DNA of 64,000 bases from positions 1 to 64,000 of the forward strand of contig NZ_JACJHR010000031.1 of NCBI RefSeq assembly GCF_014174495.1, given 5' to 3'. The notes below the pieces were generated by a model. That model was given only the letters and a program-made list of their open reading frames with translations, made no database searches and was not told where the DNA came from. This document shows, piece by piece, positions 47,202 to 55,717 of this stretch. The position numbers were made by a program, and so were the translations under genes. Position 1 is the stretch's first letter. Each line of letters starts with the position of its first letter. Origin of the DNA: Amycolatopsis echigonensis (lineage in GTDB: Bacteria > Actinomycetota > Actinomycetes > Mycobacteriales > Pseudonocardiaceae).

Positions 47202-47849
47202 CTATCGGTGTGCGCGCAAGGCGGCGGCCAGCCATGCGAAAGCAGGCACGCTGCGGGGTTCCCGCGGGCGATTGTTGAGCAGGCTCACCAGCTCCCGGTA
47301 CCGTTCGGCGACCAGGTCGAGCCAGTCGAGCAGTGCTTCGGCGTCGCTGAGATCAGCGGGCACGATGCGGTCGAGGACCACGTGCCCGGCGTCCGATCCC
47401 GGTGCCATTCCCTGCTCGACCGCGGGGCGGGCGTGCTCGAGGACCGATGGCCGGATGTTGAGGCCAAATTCGATGCGGTTGTCGATTTCGCCACGGAGCA
47501 CCATCTGCCGCATCGCGCGGCGGAAGTCGTCGTCGGAGACGAGTTCGGCCAGTTCTCCCTACGCGTCCACTTGCTCTGAGGTCGGATCGTCGGGCAACTG
47601 CGGCGGCATCTCTCGCATGAACTCGGCGATGTCGATGAGCCGTTGCCGCTCGCGGGCGGGCAGTCGGGCGAGCTCGTACATCAGGGCCGGTCCTTCGGCC
47701 TGGTTGTTTCGGCCGAGGGCGTTGCGCAGGACCGCCCGGTTGAAAGGCCGTATTACTCCGCTGTCGGACCAGAACCGGATAGTGCGCGCGGACAACCCCG
47801 TGCGGCGCGCGAGCTCGCCTATCGGGTAGCGGTCGGTCTCCTGGCCCAT
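47202..47849 (-). pseudogene. Decayed MerR family regulator
   Basis: The N-terminus is a good MerR helix-turn-helix (YPIGELARRTGLSARTIRFWSDSGVIRP), but the text jumps straight to RAVLRNALGRNNQAEG ... ELARLPARERQRLIDIAEF, so the linker and dimerisation helix are deleted. Codon 97 is an amber TAG (47559-47561) where relatives have Trp (EQVDA-stop-GELAELVSDDDFRRAMRQMV), and the same frame continues to 47202 through the effector-domain region. Two independent lesions mean it is dead or encodes only a 96-aa fragment. Confidence 0.8.
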
Positions 47850-47913
47850 GGGCTCACCCTGCACCTGTCACCCTGGTGGAAGGTCAACTCGAATCTCTGG
47901 TCGCGCGGGGACC

Positions 47914-48294
47914 TCAGCGAAGCTGTTCGAGATCCTTCGCCGCCGCCGCGATCTCCTCCGCGAGCTGACGCAGCTCCCCTGCCGACGCGCCGTCCTGGGC
48001 GGCGGTCACGATGTCCTCCGCCGCGCAGCGCAGCTGGAAGAGCCGGTCCTGGAGCGCGGCGATCTCGGTGTCCGACAGCACGACCGCGTCTTCGGGCAGG
48101 CCGCTGCGCTGCAGGGCGGTCCGGCGTTCGTAGGCGCGCTGACGGCAGGACTGTCCGCAGTAGCGCCGGCGGCGTCCGACGTTGCCCGCTTCGGGCAGGC
48201 GGCGTCCGCACCAGCCGCAGTGTTTCGGGGCGTTCGTGCGGCGGGGCACGACGCGTTCGTCGCCGGTCAGAGCGTGTTCGGCCAGTTCCCTCAC
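47914..48294 (-). CDS. Small zinc-finger-like protein, 126 aa
   Basis: The N-terminal half carries CGWCGRRLPEAGNVGRRRRYCGQSCRQRAYERR, a CxxC...CxxxC cluster with many arginines that looks like a zinc finger of the FCS/CGNR size. The C-terminal half (DTEIAALQDRLFQLRCAAEDIVTAAQDGASAGELRQLAEEIAAAAKDLEQLR) is helical, probably coiled coil. It may bind DNA. Function unknown. GTG at 48294. Divergent from the GDPD gene. Confidence 0.75.
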   Translation of the reverse strand: MRELAEHALTGDERVVPRRTNAPKHCGWCGRRLPEAGNVGRRRRYCGQSCRQRAYERRTALQRSGLPEDAVVLSDTEIAALQDRLFQLRCAAEDIVTAAQDGASAGELRQLAEEIAAAAKDLEQLR

Positions 48295-48360
48295 CCGCCG
48301 GACTCTAGCTGTCCATCACGTTCTCACGACGGGGCCACACCGATGGCGCAGACTGGAAGC

Positions 48361-49137
48361 ATGCGTCCACCGTTTCCGTACCTCGCCGACTCGCTCCCCC
48401 GCGCCTTCGCCCACCGCGGCTGGCACATCGGCGATCTGGAGGGGCTGGAGAACTCGTTGCCGGCGTTCCAGCGCGCGGTGGCCGAGGGGTACCGCTATCT
48501 GGAGACCGATGTGCACGCCACGTCGGACGGCGTGGTCGTCGTCCATCACGACGCGACGCTCGATCGCACCACCGACGGGCGAGGCGCGATCGCGACTCAG
48601 ATCTGGGCGCAGCTCAAGGACGTGAAGATCGACGGCCGGGCGCCGTTGTCGCGGCTGGAGGATCTGCTCGAGGAGCTGCCGGACGCGTTTTTCAACATCG
48701 ACGTCAAGGCCGACAGCGCGGTGGTTCCGTTCGTGCGGACGCTGGAGCGGACCGGGGCGATCGAGCGGGTCGCCGCGGCGTCCTTTTCGGACGGCAGGCT
48801 CGCCCGGCTGCGGCGGCTGGCCGGGCCGAAGCTGCTGACCGCGATGGGGCCGCGGTCGGCGTTCCTGTTGTGGGCGAGCGGCCGGGCTCCGCTGCTGCAG
48901 ACGAGCCGCTTCGCGGCGGGCTGGCTCGCGCAGGTACCGGTGCGGCAGGGGCCGTTGACGGTGGTCAACCAGGCGTTCGTCAAGTCGGCGGTGCGGCGCG
49001 GGTTCGAGGTGCACACGTGGACGATCGACGACGCGGACCAGATGCGGACGCTGCTGGACCTCGGCGTGCACGGGATCGTCACCGACCGGCCGGATCTGCT
49101 GCGCGAGGTGCTGCGGGAGCGGGGTGCGTGGAAGTAG
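48361..49137 (+). CDS. Glycerophosphodiester phosphodiesterase
   Basis: A 258-aa GDPD: AFAHRGWHIGDLEGLENSLPAFQRAVAEGYRYLETDVHATSDGVVVVHHDATLDRTTDGRG holds the catalytic HRG, ENS, ETDVH and HH...LDRTT elements, and FEVHTWTIDDADQMRTLLDLGVHGIVTDRPDLL closes the barrel. It hydrolyses glycerophosphodiesters to glycerol 3-phosphate and an alcohol. No signal peptide, so cytoplasmic. ATG 48361 with GGAAG upstream; ATG 48343 is possible. Confidence 0.92.
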   Translation: MRPPFPYLADSLPRAFAHRGWHIGDLEGLENSLPAFQRAVAEGYRYLETDVHATSDGVVVVHHDATLDRTTDGRGAIATQIWAQLKDVKIDGRAPLSRLEDLLEELPDAFFNIDVKADSAVVPFVRTLERTGAIERVAAASFSDGRLARLRRLAGPKLLTAMGPRSAFLLWASGRAPLLQTSRFAAGWLAQVPVRQGPLTVVNQAFVKSAVRRGFEVHTWTIDDADQMRTLLDLGVHGIVTDRPDLLREVLRERGAWK

Positions 49138-49177
49138 CGGACCGGACCTGACCGCTATTCGAGGCAGGATCGGCGGC

Positions 49178-50176
49178 GTGCCGAAGACCTCCGCGCGGTT
49201 GTTGTCGCTGCTTTCGTTGCTCCAGTCGCGGCGGGATTGGCCGGGCGCGCTGCTGGCCGAGCGGCTGGAGGTCAGTCCGCGCACGGTGCGCCGGGACGTC
49301 GACCGGTTGCGGGAGCTCGGCTATCCGATCGTCACGACTAAGGGGCCGGACGGCGGTTATCGGCTCGACGCCGGGGCGCAGCTTCCGCCGCTGTTGTTCG
49401 ACGACGACCAGGCGGTCGCGCTGGCGATCGCGTTGCCGGCCGCGACCGGGGCGGGGATCGAGGAGGCGGCCGAGCGGGCGTTGCAGACTGTGCGGCAGGT
49501 GATGCCCGCGCGGCTGCGGCATCGCGTCGACGCCTTGAGCTTCACCGCCGTCGAACGCCCGGCACCCAGCGTGGATCCGCGGACTCTCGTCGCGTTGAGC
49601 ACCGCAGTGCGTGCCCGAGAGGTGCTCCGGTTCGATTACGCCCCAACGGATACGCCGCCTCGGCGCGTGGAGCCGCACCATCTCGTCACGTGGGGCCAGC
49701 GCTGGTATCTGGTCGCTTGGGATCTCGATCGCGAGGACTGGCGCATCTTCCGCGCGGACCGGATCACGTCGCGTACGCCCACCGGGCCGAAGTTCGCGGA
49801 CCGCGGGCTGGCCGACGTCGCCGCGTTCGTCGCCGCCCGGTTCCGCGGGACGGATCTGTCGGGCGAATGGCCCTGCCGCGGCGAGGTGATCTTGCATCTG
49901 CCGGCGACGGAAGCGGCGAGCTACCTGAGCGACGGCGTCATCGAGGCGCTCGGGCCGGAGCGGTGCCGGGTGAGTCTCGGGGCTTGGTCGTGGCGCGGGC
50001 TGGCCGCGTCGTTCGGCCGGGTCGACGCCGACATCGAAGTCGTCGGCCCGGCCGAACTGAACACGGCGTTCCGGCAGCTCGCCGCGCGCTACGCCGAGGC
50101 GGCGCGGGTCAGCGAGGAGCCTTGCCTTCCCACGCGGCCTTCCACGTCTTCGGGCCCAGCCGGCCCGAATCGTTGA
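49178..50176 (+). CDS. YafY-type HTH-WYL transcriptional regulator
   Basis: A 332-aa protein: N-terminal winged helix (ARLLSLLSLLQSRRDWPGALLAERLEVSPRTVRRDVDRLRELGYPIVTTKGPDGGYRL) and a WYL domain (REVLRFDYAPTDTPPRRVEPHHLVTWGQRWYLVAWDLDREDWRIFRADRI) with a WCX tail. WYL domains bind nucleotides or nucleic acids. GTG at 49178. Its last 68 bp overlap the 3' end of the Rpf-like gene on the other strand. Confidence 0.9.
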   Translation: MPKTSARLLSLLSLLQSRRDWPGALLAERLEVSPRTVRRDVDRLRELGYPIVTTKGPDGGYRLDAGAQLPPLLFDDDQAVALAIALPAATGAGIEEAAERALQTVRQVMPARLRHRVDALSFTAVERPAPSVDPRTLVALSTAVRAREVLRFDYAPTDTPPRRVEPHHLVTWGQRWYLVAWDLDREDWRIFRADRITSRTPTGPKFADRGLADVAAFVAARFRGTDLSGEWPCRGEVILHLPATEAASYLSDGVIEALGPERCRVSLGAWSWRGLAASFGRVDADIEVVGPAELNTAFRQLAARYAEAARVSEEPCLPTRPSTSSGPAGPNR

Positions 50177-50813
50177 TGCCGTTGGCGCGCTGCAGGTCGA
50201 GGACCGCGGTGCGGGTCTTGTCGTAGTAGCAGCCGGTGCCGTTGAAGCCGTAGCCGAAGGCGTTCATCCGCAGCTGGAAGGTGCGCAGCGCGGGGGCGCA
50301 GTCGCCGTAGGCGTAGACGAGGCCGGGCCAGGCGGGAGTCGCGCCGGGCGGTCCCGGCGGCGGAGTGGGCTGGGGCCGGGGCGCGGGCGGGGTCGGAAGC
50401 CCGCCGCCGCCGATGTAGGCGGCCTCTTCCCAGGCGGGGACGCGCTTGCTGCGGGCGTCGCCGTCGTTGGACAGCCCGAGCATGCCGCCGCATTCCCAGG
50501 GCTGCCAGCCGCGCATCCGGTACAGGTAGAGCGCGCGGTAGTCCTGCTCGCGGGGGCTGGCCTGGTCGGGGCGGCCCTGGCCGCCGACGCTGCGCCAGGT
50601 GGGGATGTCGAACTGGTAGGCGCCGTAGTAGCCGTTGCCGGTATTGATCGAGTAGCGGCCGCTCGATTCGCACATGCGGAGCTTGGCCCAGATGCCCGAG
50701 GCGGGGTCCGCGGAGGCGGCGCCGGTGACGACGAGTTCCATGCCGAGGACAGCGACCACGAGCAGCAAGGCTCTGGCTGCGGCCCGTCTGGCAGTGCGAA
50801 CGCGAGTGGTCAT
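50109..50813 (-). CDS. Rpf-like transglycosylase with peptidoglycan-binding domain
   Basis: A 234-aa secreted protein. Signal peptide (MTTRVRTARRAAARALLLVV to about AASA-DP), then a transglycosylase-like/resuscitation-promoting-factor domain (IWAKLRMCESSGRYSINTGNGYYGAYQFDIPTWRSVGG with the catalytic Glu in CESSG), a Pro-rich linker, and a C-terminal peptidoglycan-binding domain (LRTFQLRMNAFGYGF ... YDKTRTAVLDLQRANGI). It cleaves cell-wall glycan and may aid regrowth. ATG at 50813 fits the signal peptide. Confidence 0.92.
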   Translation of the reverse strand: MTTRVRTARRAAARALLLVVAVLGMELVVTGAASADPASGIWAKLRMCESSGRYSINTGNGYYGAYQFDIPTWRSVGGQGRPDQASPREQDYRALYLYRMRGWQPWECGGMLGLSNDGDARSKRVPAWEEAAYIGGGGLPTPPAPRPQPTPPPGPPGATPAWPGLVYAYGDCAPALRTFQLRMNAFGYGFNGTGCYYDKTRTAVLDLQRANGINDSGRLGPKTWKAAWEGKAPR

Positions 50814-50831
50814 GCCACGCACACTAAGCAC

Positions 50832-50856
50832 GTGACTCATGGACCACAAGAGTCAC
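50832..50856. promoter_or_regulatory. Inverted repeat upstream of the Rpf-like gene
   Basis: GTGACTC and GAGTCAC separated by 11 bp, 19 bp upstream of the start. Could be a Crp-like or other dimeric regulator site. The rest of the 248-bp divergent gap shows no clear motif. Confidence 0.45.
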
Positions 50857-51061
50857 ACCACGCACAGCAGTCTCACATGACACGCCCGGATATCGCGGCA
50901 GCGACACGCCCGGCCCGGCGTGTCGCGCGGTCCGCCGCGCGGCGTGGCGGAACCGGAAGCGACGAACCGGACACGGTTTGCCCCCTTCGGCGGTACCGAC
51001 CGGGCCCGCGCCAGTAATGTCCGGCGCGACCTGGAGATTCGCACCGAACGAGGAGCCGTGG

Positions 51062-52462
51062 ATGACGCTGGCCGAGACCAGGGACAGCAAGCGGGAACGG
51101 TGGGGCTGGTACTTCTACGACTGGGCCAATTCGCCGTTCTACTCGTCGGTCACGACGGTGTTCGGGGCGCTCTACATGAGCTCCGTAGCGGCCGCGGACG
51201 CGAAGCAGAACATCACCCTTAACGGGGACAGGGCTTGCCTCAACGCGGCCGGAGCCGACGACAAGCTCAACCACTGCGACGTGTCGCTGTTCGGCCTCCA
51301 CTTCCCCGCCGGATCGCTGTGGGGCTACCTGCTGTCGGTGGCGACCGTGGTGCAGGTTCTGGTGCTGCCGATCGCGGGCGCGGTGGCCGACCGCAGCCGC
51401 AACAAGCGCACGATCCTCGGCTGGTTCGCCGTGCTCGGCGCGGCGGCGTCGGCGCTGATGTTCTTCATGGCCGGTTCGGACTGGCAGCTGGGCGCGGCGC
51501 TGTTCGTCCTCGCGAACATCGGGTACGGCGGTTCGCTGGTCGTCTACTACTCGTTCCTGGTGGACATCGCGACGCCGGACGAGCGCGACGACGTTTCGGC
51601 CACGGGCTGGGCATTCGGCTACCTCGGGGGCGGGCTCGCGCTCGCGCTGCAGCTCGCCTTCTATCTCAGCCGCGAATCCCTCGGCATCGACACCGGTCTC
51701 GCGGTCCGGATCTGCTTTCTCACCTCGGGCATCTGGTGGGCCGTGTTCACTGTCCCGACCCTGCGCCGGCTCCCCCGCGTCCACGTGCCGACCGCGACCG
51801 CGCGCGGTGTCTCGGTGCTGCGGGCCGGTTTCGGCGAGCTGCGCCAGACGCTCGGCGAGGCGAAGGCGTATCCGCTCACGCTCGCCTTCCTCGGCAGCTA
51901 CCTGCTTTTCGCGGACGGGATCAACACCGTCGTCACGGTCTCGGCGCAGTACGGGAAGGACGAGCTGCGGTTCTCCGACGAGGTGTTGATCATCACGGTG
52001 CTGGTGATCCAGTTCCTCGCCTACGCGGGCGGCGTCCTGCACGGCCTGCTCGCGCGACGCCTGGGCGCGAAACGGACGATCCTGGTCAGTCTCGTGCTCT
52101 GGGTCGTGGTCCTCGGCGGGGCGTACTTCGTGCAGCCGAAGCAGCCGCTGCAGTTCTTCGCCGTGGCGATCGGCATCGGGCTGGTGCTGGGCGGGACGAA
52201 CGCGCTGGCCAGGTCGCTGTTCAGCCAGATGATCCCGGCGGGGAAGGACGCGCAGTACTACTCGCTCTACGTCGTCGGCGAGAAGGGCACGTCGTGGCTC
52301 GGGCCGCTGGTGTTCGCCGGCGTCGGGCAGGCGACCGGGTCGTTCCGGCTGGCGATCGTCGCGCTCGTGGTGTTCTTCGTGCTCGGGTTCGTGTTCGTCG
52401 CGCTGGTGCCGGTGCGGCGCGCGATCGCGGCCGCCGGCAACCGTCCGCCGGAGGTGCTGTGA
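51062..52462 (+). CDS. MFS transporter, UMF1/BtlA type
   Basis: A 466-aa transporter with the UMF1-type start GWYFYDWANSPFYSSVTTVFGALYM, a soluble-looking insert with two cysteines after helix 1 (NGDRACLNAAGADDKLNHCD), GAVADRSRNKRTILGWFAVLG after helix 2-3 and about 11-12 helices overall. Related to yeast Atg22; substrates are not settled. ATG 51062 follows GAGGAG. The tdk gene follows by 22 bp and may be co-transcribed. Confidence 0.88.
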   Translation: MTLAETRDSKRERWGWYFYDWANSPFYSSVTTVFGALYMSSVAAADAKQNITLNGDRACLNAAGADDKLNHCDVSLFGLHFPAGSLWGYLLSVATVVQVLVLPIAGAVADRSRNKRTILGWFAVLGAAASALMFFMAGSDWQLGAALFVLANIGYGGSLVVYYSFLVDIATPDERDDVSATGWAFGYLGGGLALALQLAFYLSRESLGIDTGLAVRICFLTSGIWWAVFTVPTLRRLPRVHVPTATARGVSVLRAGFGELRQTLGEAKAYPLTLAFLGSYLLFADGINTVVTVSAQYGKDELRFSDEVLIITVLVIQFLAYAGGVLHGLLARRLGAKRTILVSLVLWVVVLGGAYFVQPKQPLQFFAVAIGIGLVLGGTNALARSLFSQMIPAGKDAQYYSLYVVGEKGTSWLGPLVFAGVGQATGSFRLAIVALVVFFVLGFVFVALVPVRRAIAAAGNRPPEVL

Positions 52463-52484
52463 GGCCCCGATAGGGTCGGTCGTC

Positions 52485-53246
52485 GTGACCGCTGCAGACG
52501 ACGTTGTGCTCGACGACCCCACCGACGCGCTTTCCGCGGCCCCGCCCGCCGGGGCCCGGCGCAACGGTCCCGCGCGGGGACGGCTGAAGTTCTGCTACGG
52601 CCCGATGGACTGCGGGAAGTCGACGCTGGCGCTGCAGATCGACCACAACCACGCGCGCCAGGGGCGGCGCGGCCTGGTGCTGGTCCGCCACGACCGGTCC
52701 GGCGCGCCGCAGATCACCAGCCGGATCGGCATCGCGCGGCGGGCGACCGAGGTCGCGACCGGCACCGACCTGCGGGATCTGGTGCGCGAGCAGTGGGCGC
52801 GCGGGCAGCACGTGGACTACGTGATCGTGGACGAGGCGCAGTTCCTCTCCCCCGACCAGGTCGACCAGCTCGCCGAACTCGCCGACGAGGCCGGCATCGA
52901 CGTGTACTGCTTCGGCATCGCGACCGACTTCCGCAGCCGGCTGTTCCCCGGAGCGGCCCGGCTGTTCGAAATCGCCGACGATCTCCAGCCGGTCCAGGTC
53001 GAGGTGCTCTGCTGGTGCGGGCTGCCCGGCCGGTTCAACGCGCGGGTCCGCGACGACGTGATTCTCCGCGAGGGGGACACCGTGGTGGTGGCTGATACCG
53101 AACACTCTGTAGTTGAATCTTCAGCTTCAGCACGGTCTGATGCCGAAACGGTCACGGTCCGTTATCAGGTACTGTGCCGCCTCCACTTCCGCTCGGGGGA
53201 TCTGGGACCCGCCGCCGCCCAGCACGGTCAGTTACGGTTGTCCTAA
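52485..53246 (+). CDS. tdk: Thymidine kinase
   Basis: A 253-aa type II thymidine kinase: P-loop FCYGPMDCGKSTLALQ near residues 36-51, DYVIVDEAQFLSPDQ (Walker B), YCFGIATDFRSRLFPGAARL (lasso-like region) and a zinc site formed by CWCG ... CRLH. It phosphorylates thymidine to dTMP for salvage. The N-terminal about 30 residues and the C-terminal tail (from EHSVVESSASARS) are extra. GTG at 52485. Confidence 0.92.
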   Translation: MTAADDVVLDDPTDALSAAPPAGARRNGPARGRLKFCYGPMDCGKSTLALQIDHNHARQGRRGLVLVRHDRSGAPQITSRIGIARRATEVATGTDLRDLVREQWARGQHVDYVIVDEAQFLSPDQVDQLAELADEAGIDVYCFGIATDFRSRLFPGAARLFEIADDLQPVQVEVLCWCGLPGRFNARVRDDVILREGDTVVVADTEHSVVESSASARSDAETVTVRYQVLCRLHFRSGDLGPAAAQHGQLRLS

Positions 53247-53308
53247 CGCTAACCTAACTAGCCCGACTGGGGGATATCCGCACTAAGAAGGCGGTATCCG
53301 CGTCACGT

Positions 53309-53332
53309 CAGAGGGCGAAACGACTCCCTCTG
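53309..53332 (+). other. Hairpin downstream of tdk
   Basis: CAGAGGG and CCCTCTG separated by 10 nt, 62 bp after the tdk stop; could end tdk transcription. The surrounding gap (53247-53472) also holds the rbpA promoter. Confidence 0.5.
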
Positions 53333-53390
53333 GAGGAAGCTGAAGACCACGGGTGACGCAGCTCATCGTGAGCAGTGACATGGCGTGCCG

Positions 53391-53416
53391 GGAATCTCTC
53401 GGGCACTGTGTTCGTT
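53391..53416 (+). promoter_or_regulatory. SigR-type promoter of rbpA
   Basis: GGAAT (53391-53395), exactly 18 bp, GTT (53414-53416): the thiol-oxidative-stress sigma SigR/SigH consensus, as known for rbpA in Streptomyces. It lies about 57 bp upstream of the start. Confidence 0.82.
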
Positions 53417-53420
53417 GCAT

Positions 53421-53437
53421 AGGGTGAGCATCACCCT
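53421..53437 (+). other. Leader hairpin of rbpA mRNA
   Basis: AGGGTGA-GCA-TCACCCT, a perfect 7-bp stem at the predicted 5' end of the SigR transcript, ahead of the AAAGGAA ribosome site. It may stabilise the mRNA. Confidence 0.5.
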
Positions 53438-53472
53438 GGCTCCACCCGGAGCTGACTGAAAGGAATCCCACT

Positions 53473-53820
53473 ATGGCCGACCGTGTTCTCCGTGGAAGCC
53501 GGCTGGGAGCGGTCAGCTACGAGACCGACCGCAATCACGATCTCGCTCCGCGCCGTACCGTGCGCTACTCCTGCCCCAAGAACCACGAGTTCGAGGTGCC
53601 GTTCTCCGACGACGCCGAGATCCCGACGGTGTGGGAGTGCCGCCTGCACGGCAGCGAATCCGAGATCGTCGACGGCGGGCAGCCCGAGCAAAAAAAGGTC
53701 AAGCCCCCCAGGACGCACTGGGACATGCTGCTGGAGCGCCGCTCCATCCCCGAGCTCGAGGACCTGCTGAACGAACGTCTCGCCGAGCTCAAGGGACGCC
53801 GGACCAGCCGGTCCGCTTGA
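53473..53820 (+). CDS. rbpA: RNA polymerase-binding protein RbpA
   Basis: A 115-aa protein matching RbpA: MADRVLRGSRLGAVSYETDRNHDLAPRRTVRYSCPKNHEFEVPF, WECRLHG and the sigma-interaction end PPRTHWDMLLERRSIPELEDLLNERLAELKGRR. It binds RNA polymerase and group 1/2 sigma factors, stabilises open complexes and affects rifampicin tolerance. ATG 53473 follows AAAGGAATCCC. A SigR promoter and leader hairpin precede it and a strong terminator follows. Confidence 0.97.
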   Translation: MADRVLRGSRLGAVSYETDRNHDLAPRRTVRYSCPKNHEFEVPFSDDAEIPTVWECRLHGSESEIVDGGQPEQKKVKPPRTHWDMLLERRSIPELEDLLNERLAELKGRRTSRSA

Positions 53821-53854
53821 GCCTCGGCCAGTAGCTGGCTCCCACCACCGAACA

Positions 53855-53893
53855 GGAACGGCCCCCGCGACCTCCCCCCGCGGGGGCCGTTCC
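53855..53893. terminator. 15-bp terminator after rbpA
   Basis: GGAACGGCCCCCGCG and its exact complement with a 9-nt loop, between convergent rbpA and the MFS gene. Confidence 0.88.
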
Positions 53894-53919
53894 GCGTCCG
53901 CGTCGCCTTCGCGGCGGGC

Positions 53920-55107
53920 TCAGGAAGCCGAACAAGCCCGGACCTCGGCGCGACCCCGGGCGCGGGCGAACCTCGCTGCCGCCCAGACCGCGAACGCGCA
54001 CCCGGCGAACGCCGCGCCCAAGACGCTCGAACCGGTCCAGCCCGCCGTCGCAAACGCCGCCGTGGTCGTGGCCGCGCCGAGGGCGGAGCCGAGCGAGTAG
54101 AAGATCATGTAGCCGCCGATGACGCTGCTGGTGCGATCGGGATGCGCCGCGGTGAGCAGGTGCTGATTGCTGACGTGCGCCGCCTGCACGGCGAAATCGA
54201 GCACCAGCACGCCCAGCCCCAGCAGCCACAGCGAAGGCTGGCCGGCCGCCAGCCAGGACGCCGCCAGCAGGATCAGCGCTCCGCCGGTGACGAGGCTCGC
54301 GCGTCCGCGGTCGGCCCAGCGTCCGGCGCGGGCGGCGCCCAGCGCGCCGGCCAGACCCACCAGCCCGAACAAGCCGATCTGCACGGTGCTCAGGTTCCAC
54401 GGGTCCGCGGCGAGCGGCAGCGACAGGCCACTCCACAGCGTGCCGAACGACGCGAACAGGAAGAACGCGATCAGCCCTCGCGAGAGGAACAGCGGCTCGC
54501 GGAACAGACCGCCGAGCGAAGTCAGCACCTGCCGATACGTGGTGCCGTCGCGACGCGGATCCGGCGGCATCGCCTTAAGTACGACACCGGCGAGCGTCAC
54601 CAGCAGTACCGCGAGCGCGACATAGACGCTGCGCCAACCCCACAGTTCGGCCAGTGCGCCGGCGGCGACCCGCGCGCCGAGGATGCCGATGACCACGCCC
54701 GAGGTCACGACACCGAGGGTGCGGCCGCGTTCCCCGGGCGTCGACAGCGCGGCGGCGTAGGCGACTGTCGTCTGCACGACCACCGCGAAGAGGCCGGCGA
54801 GCGCCAGTCCGGTCAGCAGCAGCCAGGTTTGGGCGGCGACCGCGGCCAGCGCGGCGCCGACGGCGGTCAGCAGCAAGTGCGCGGCGATGAGCTTCCGCCG
54901 GTCGACGAGATCGCCCAGCGGGACCAACGCGACGAGTCCGGCCAGGTAGCCGAGCTGTCCGGCGGCGACGATCCAGCCCAGATCAGCGTCCGGCACCCCC
55001 AGGTCCGGGCCGATTTCCGCCAGCACAGGCTGAGCGGCGTAGATGCTCGCGACAGCGACCGCGCACACGGCGGCGAACACTGTCCGGCGGCCGGTGGTGA
55101 GGCCCAT
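53920..55107 (-). CDS. MFS transporter, drug/sugar efflux type
   Basis: A 395-aa 12-helix transporter: VCAVAVASIYAAQPVLAEIGPDLGV, VPLGDLVDRRKLIAAHLLLT (motif A), STPGERGRTLGVVTSGVVIGILGARVAAG (motif C-like) and GRWADRGRASLVTGG between helices 8 and 9. The AAQPVLAEIGPDLG start is typical of YnfM/AraJ-like exporters. ATG 55107. Divergent from an HxlR regulator, its probable controller. Confidence 0.9.
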   Translation of the reverse strand: MGLTTGRRTVFAAVCAVAVASIYAAQPVLAEIGPDLGVPDADLGWIVAAGQLGYLAGLVALVPLGDLVDRRKLIAAHLLLTAVGAALAAVAAQTWLLLTGLALAGLFAVVVQTTVAYAAALSTPGERGRTLGVVTSGVVIGILGARVAAGALAELWGWRSVYVALAVLLVTLAGVVLKAMPPDPRRDGTTYRQVLTSLGGLFREPLFLSRGLIAFFLFASFGTLWSGLSLPLAADPWNLSTVQIGLFGLVGLAGALGAARAGRWADRGRASLVTGGALILLAASWLAAGQPSLWLLGLGVLVLDFAVQAAHVSNQHLLTAAHPDRTSSVIGGYMIFYSLGSALGAATTTAAFATAGWTGSSVLGAAFAGCAFAVWAAARFARARGRAEVRACSAS

Positions 55108-55117
55108 GACTCCCCCA

Positions 55118-55180
55118 ATCAGTAGCGAATTGCAACTGATCGCACCGTACGGCAGAATGGTTTCAAAGAGCAACTCATCG
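55118..55180. promoter_or_regulatory. Repeats in the MFS/HxlR promoter region
   Basis: Inverted repeat ATCAGT-N11-ACTGAT (55118-55140), and direct repeats GCAACTGATCG (55132-55142) and GCAACTCATCG (55170-55180). Candidate HxlR binding sites. Confidence 0.45.
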
Positions 55181-55195
55181 AGGAGGCACCTGATC

Positions 55196-55636
55196 GTGGG
55201 CGACACCCCGGCCTGGACCGACCCGTCGTGCCCAGTGGCCCGCACTCTGGACCTCGTCGGCGACCGGTGGAGCCTGCTGATCGTCCGCGACGCGATGGAC
55301 GGCGCGCGGGCGTTCACCGACTTCCAGCACCGCACCGGCATCGCCCGCAACATCCTCGCCGACCGGCTGCGCCGCCTGGTCGAACGCGGTGTCCTGGACC
55401 GGCGGACCGCCGAGTCGGGCAAACGGCAGGTCTACTCGCTCACCCCGGCCGGACGGGACCTGTTCACCGTCGTCGTCGCCCTCCGGCAGTGGGGCGAGCG
55501 GCACGCCTTCTCCCCCGGCGAAGACCACTCCGTACTGGTCGACGAGGCCGGGCAGCCGATCCCGCCGCTCAAGCCGGTCACGGCGAGCGGCACGCCGGCC
55601 GAAGTCGAGACGACCTCGGTGCGCAAGGTCCGCTGA
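55196..55636 (+). CDS. HxlR family transcriptional regulator
   Basis: A 146-aa winged-helix protein: CPVARTLDLVGDRWSLLIVRDAMDGARAFTDFQHRTGIARNILADRLRRLVERGVLDRR, with the conserved single Cys near residue 12, then RQVYSLTPAGRDLFTVVVALRQWGERH. HxlR proteins respond to quinones, electrophiles or formaldehyde. GTG 55196 follows GAGGAGG. Divergent from the exporter. Confidence 0.92.
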   Translation: MGDTPAWTDPSCPVARTLDLVGDRWSLLIVRDAMDGARAFTDFQHRTGIARNILADRLRRLVERGVLDRRTAESGKRQVYSLTPAGRDLFTVVVALRQWGERHAFSPGEDHSVLVDEAGQPIPPLKPVTASGTPAEVETTSVRKVR

Positions 55637-55691
55637 ATTCCGCTTCCCGTCTTGCTCCCGCGACGCGACAGGCTTACAGTCAACGTACTGC

Positions 55692-55717
55692 TTGATAAAG
55701 AGATCGGTTGATAAAGA
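55692..55717. promoter_or_regulatory. Direct repeats before the ArsR gene
   Basis: TTGATAAAGA occurs at 55692 and again at 55708, 16 bp apart, the second touching the start codon. Likely ArsR operator and, in part, duplicated start region. Confidence 0.5.
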
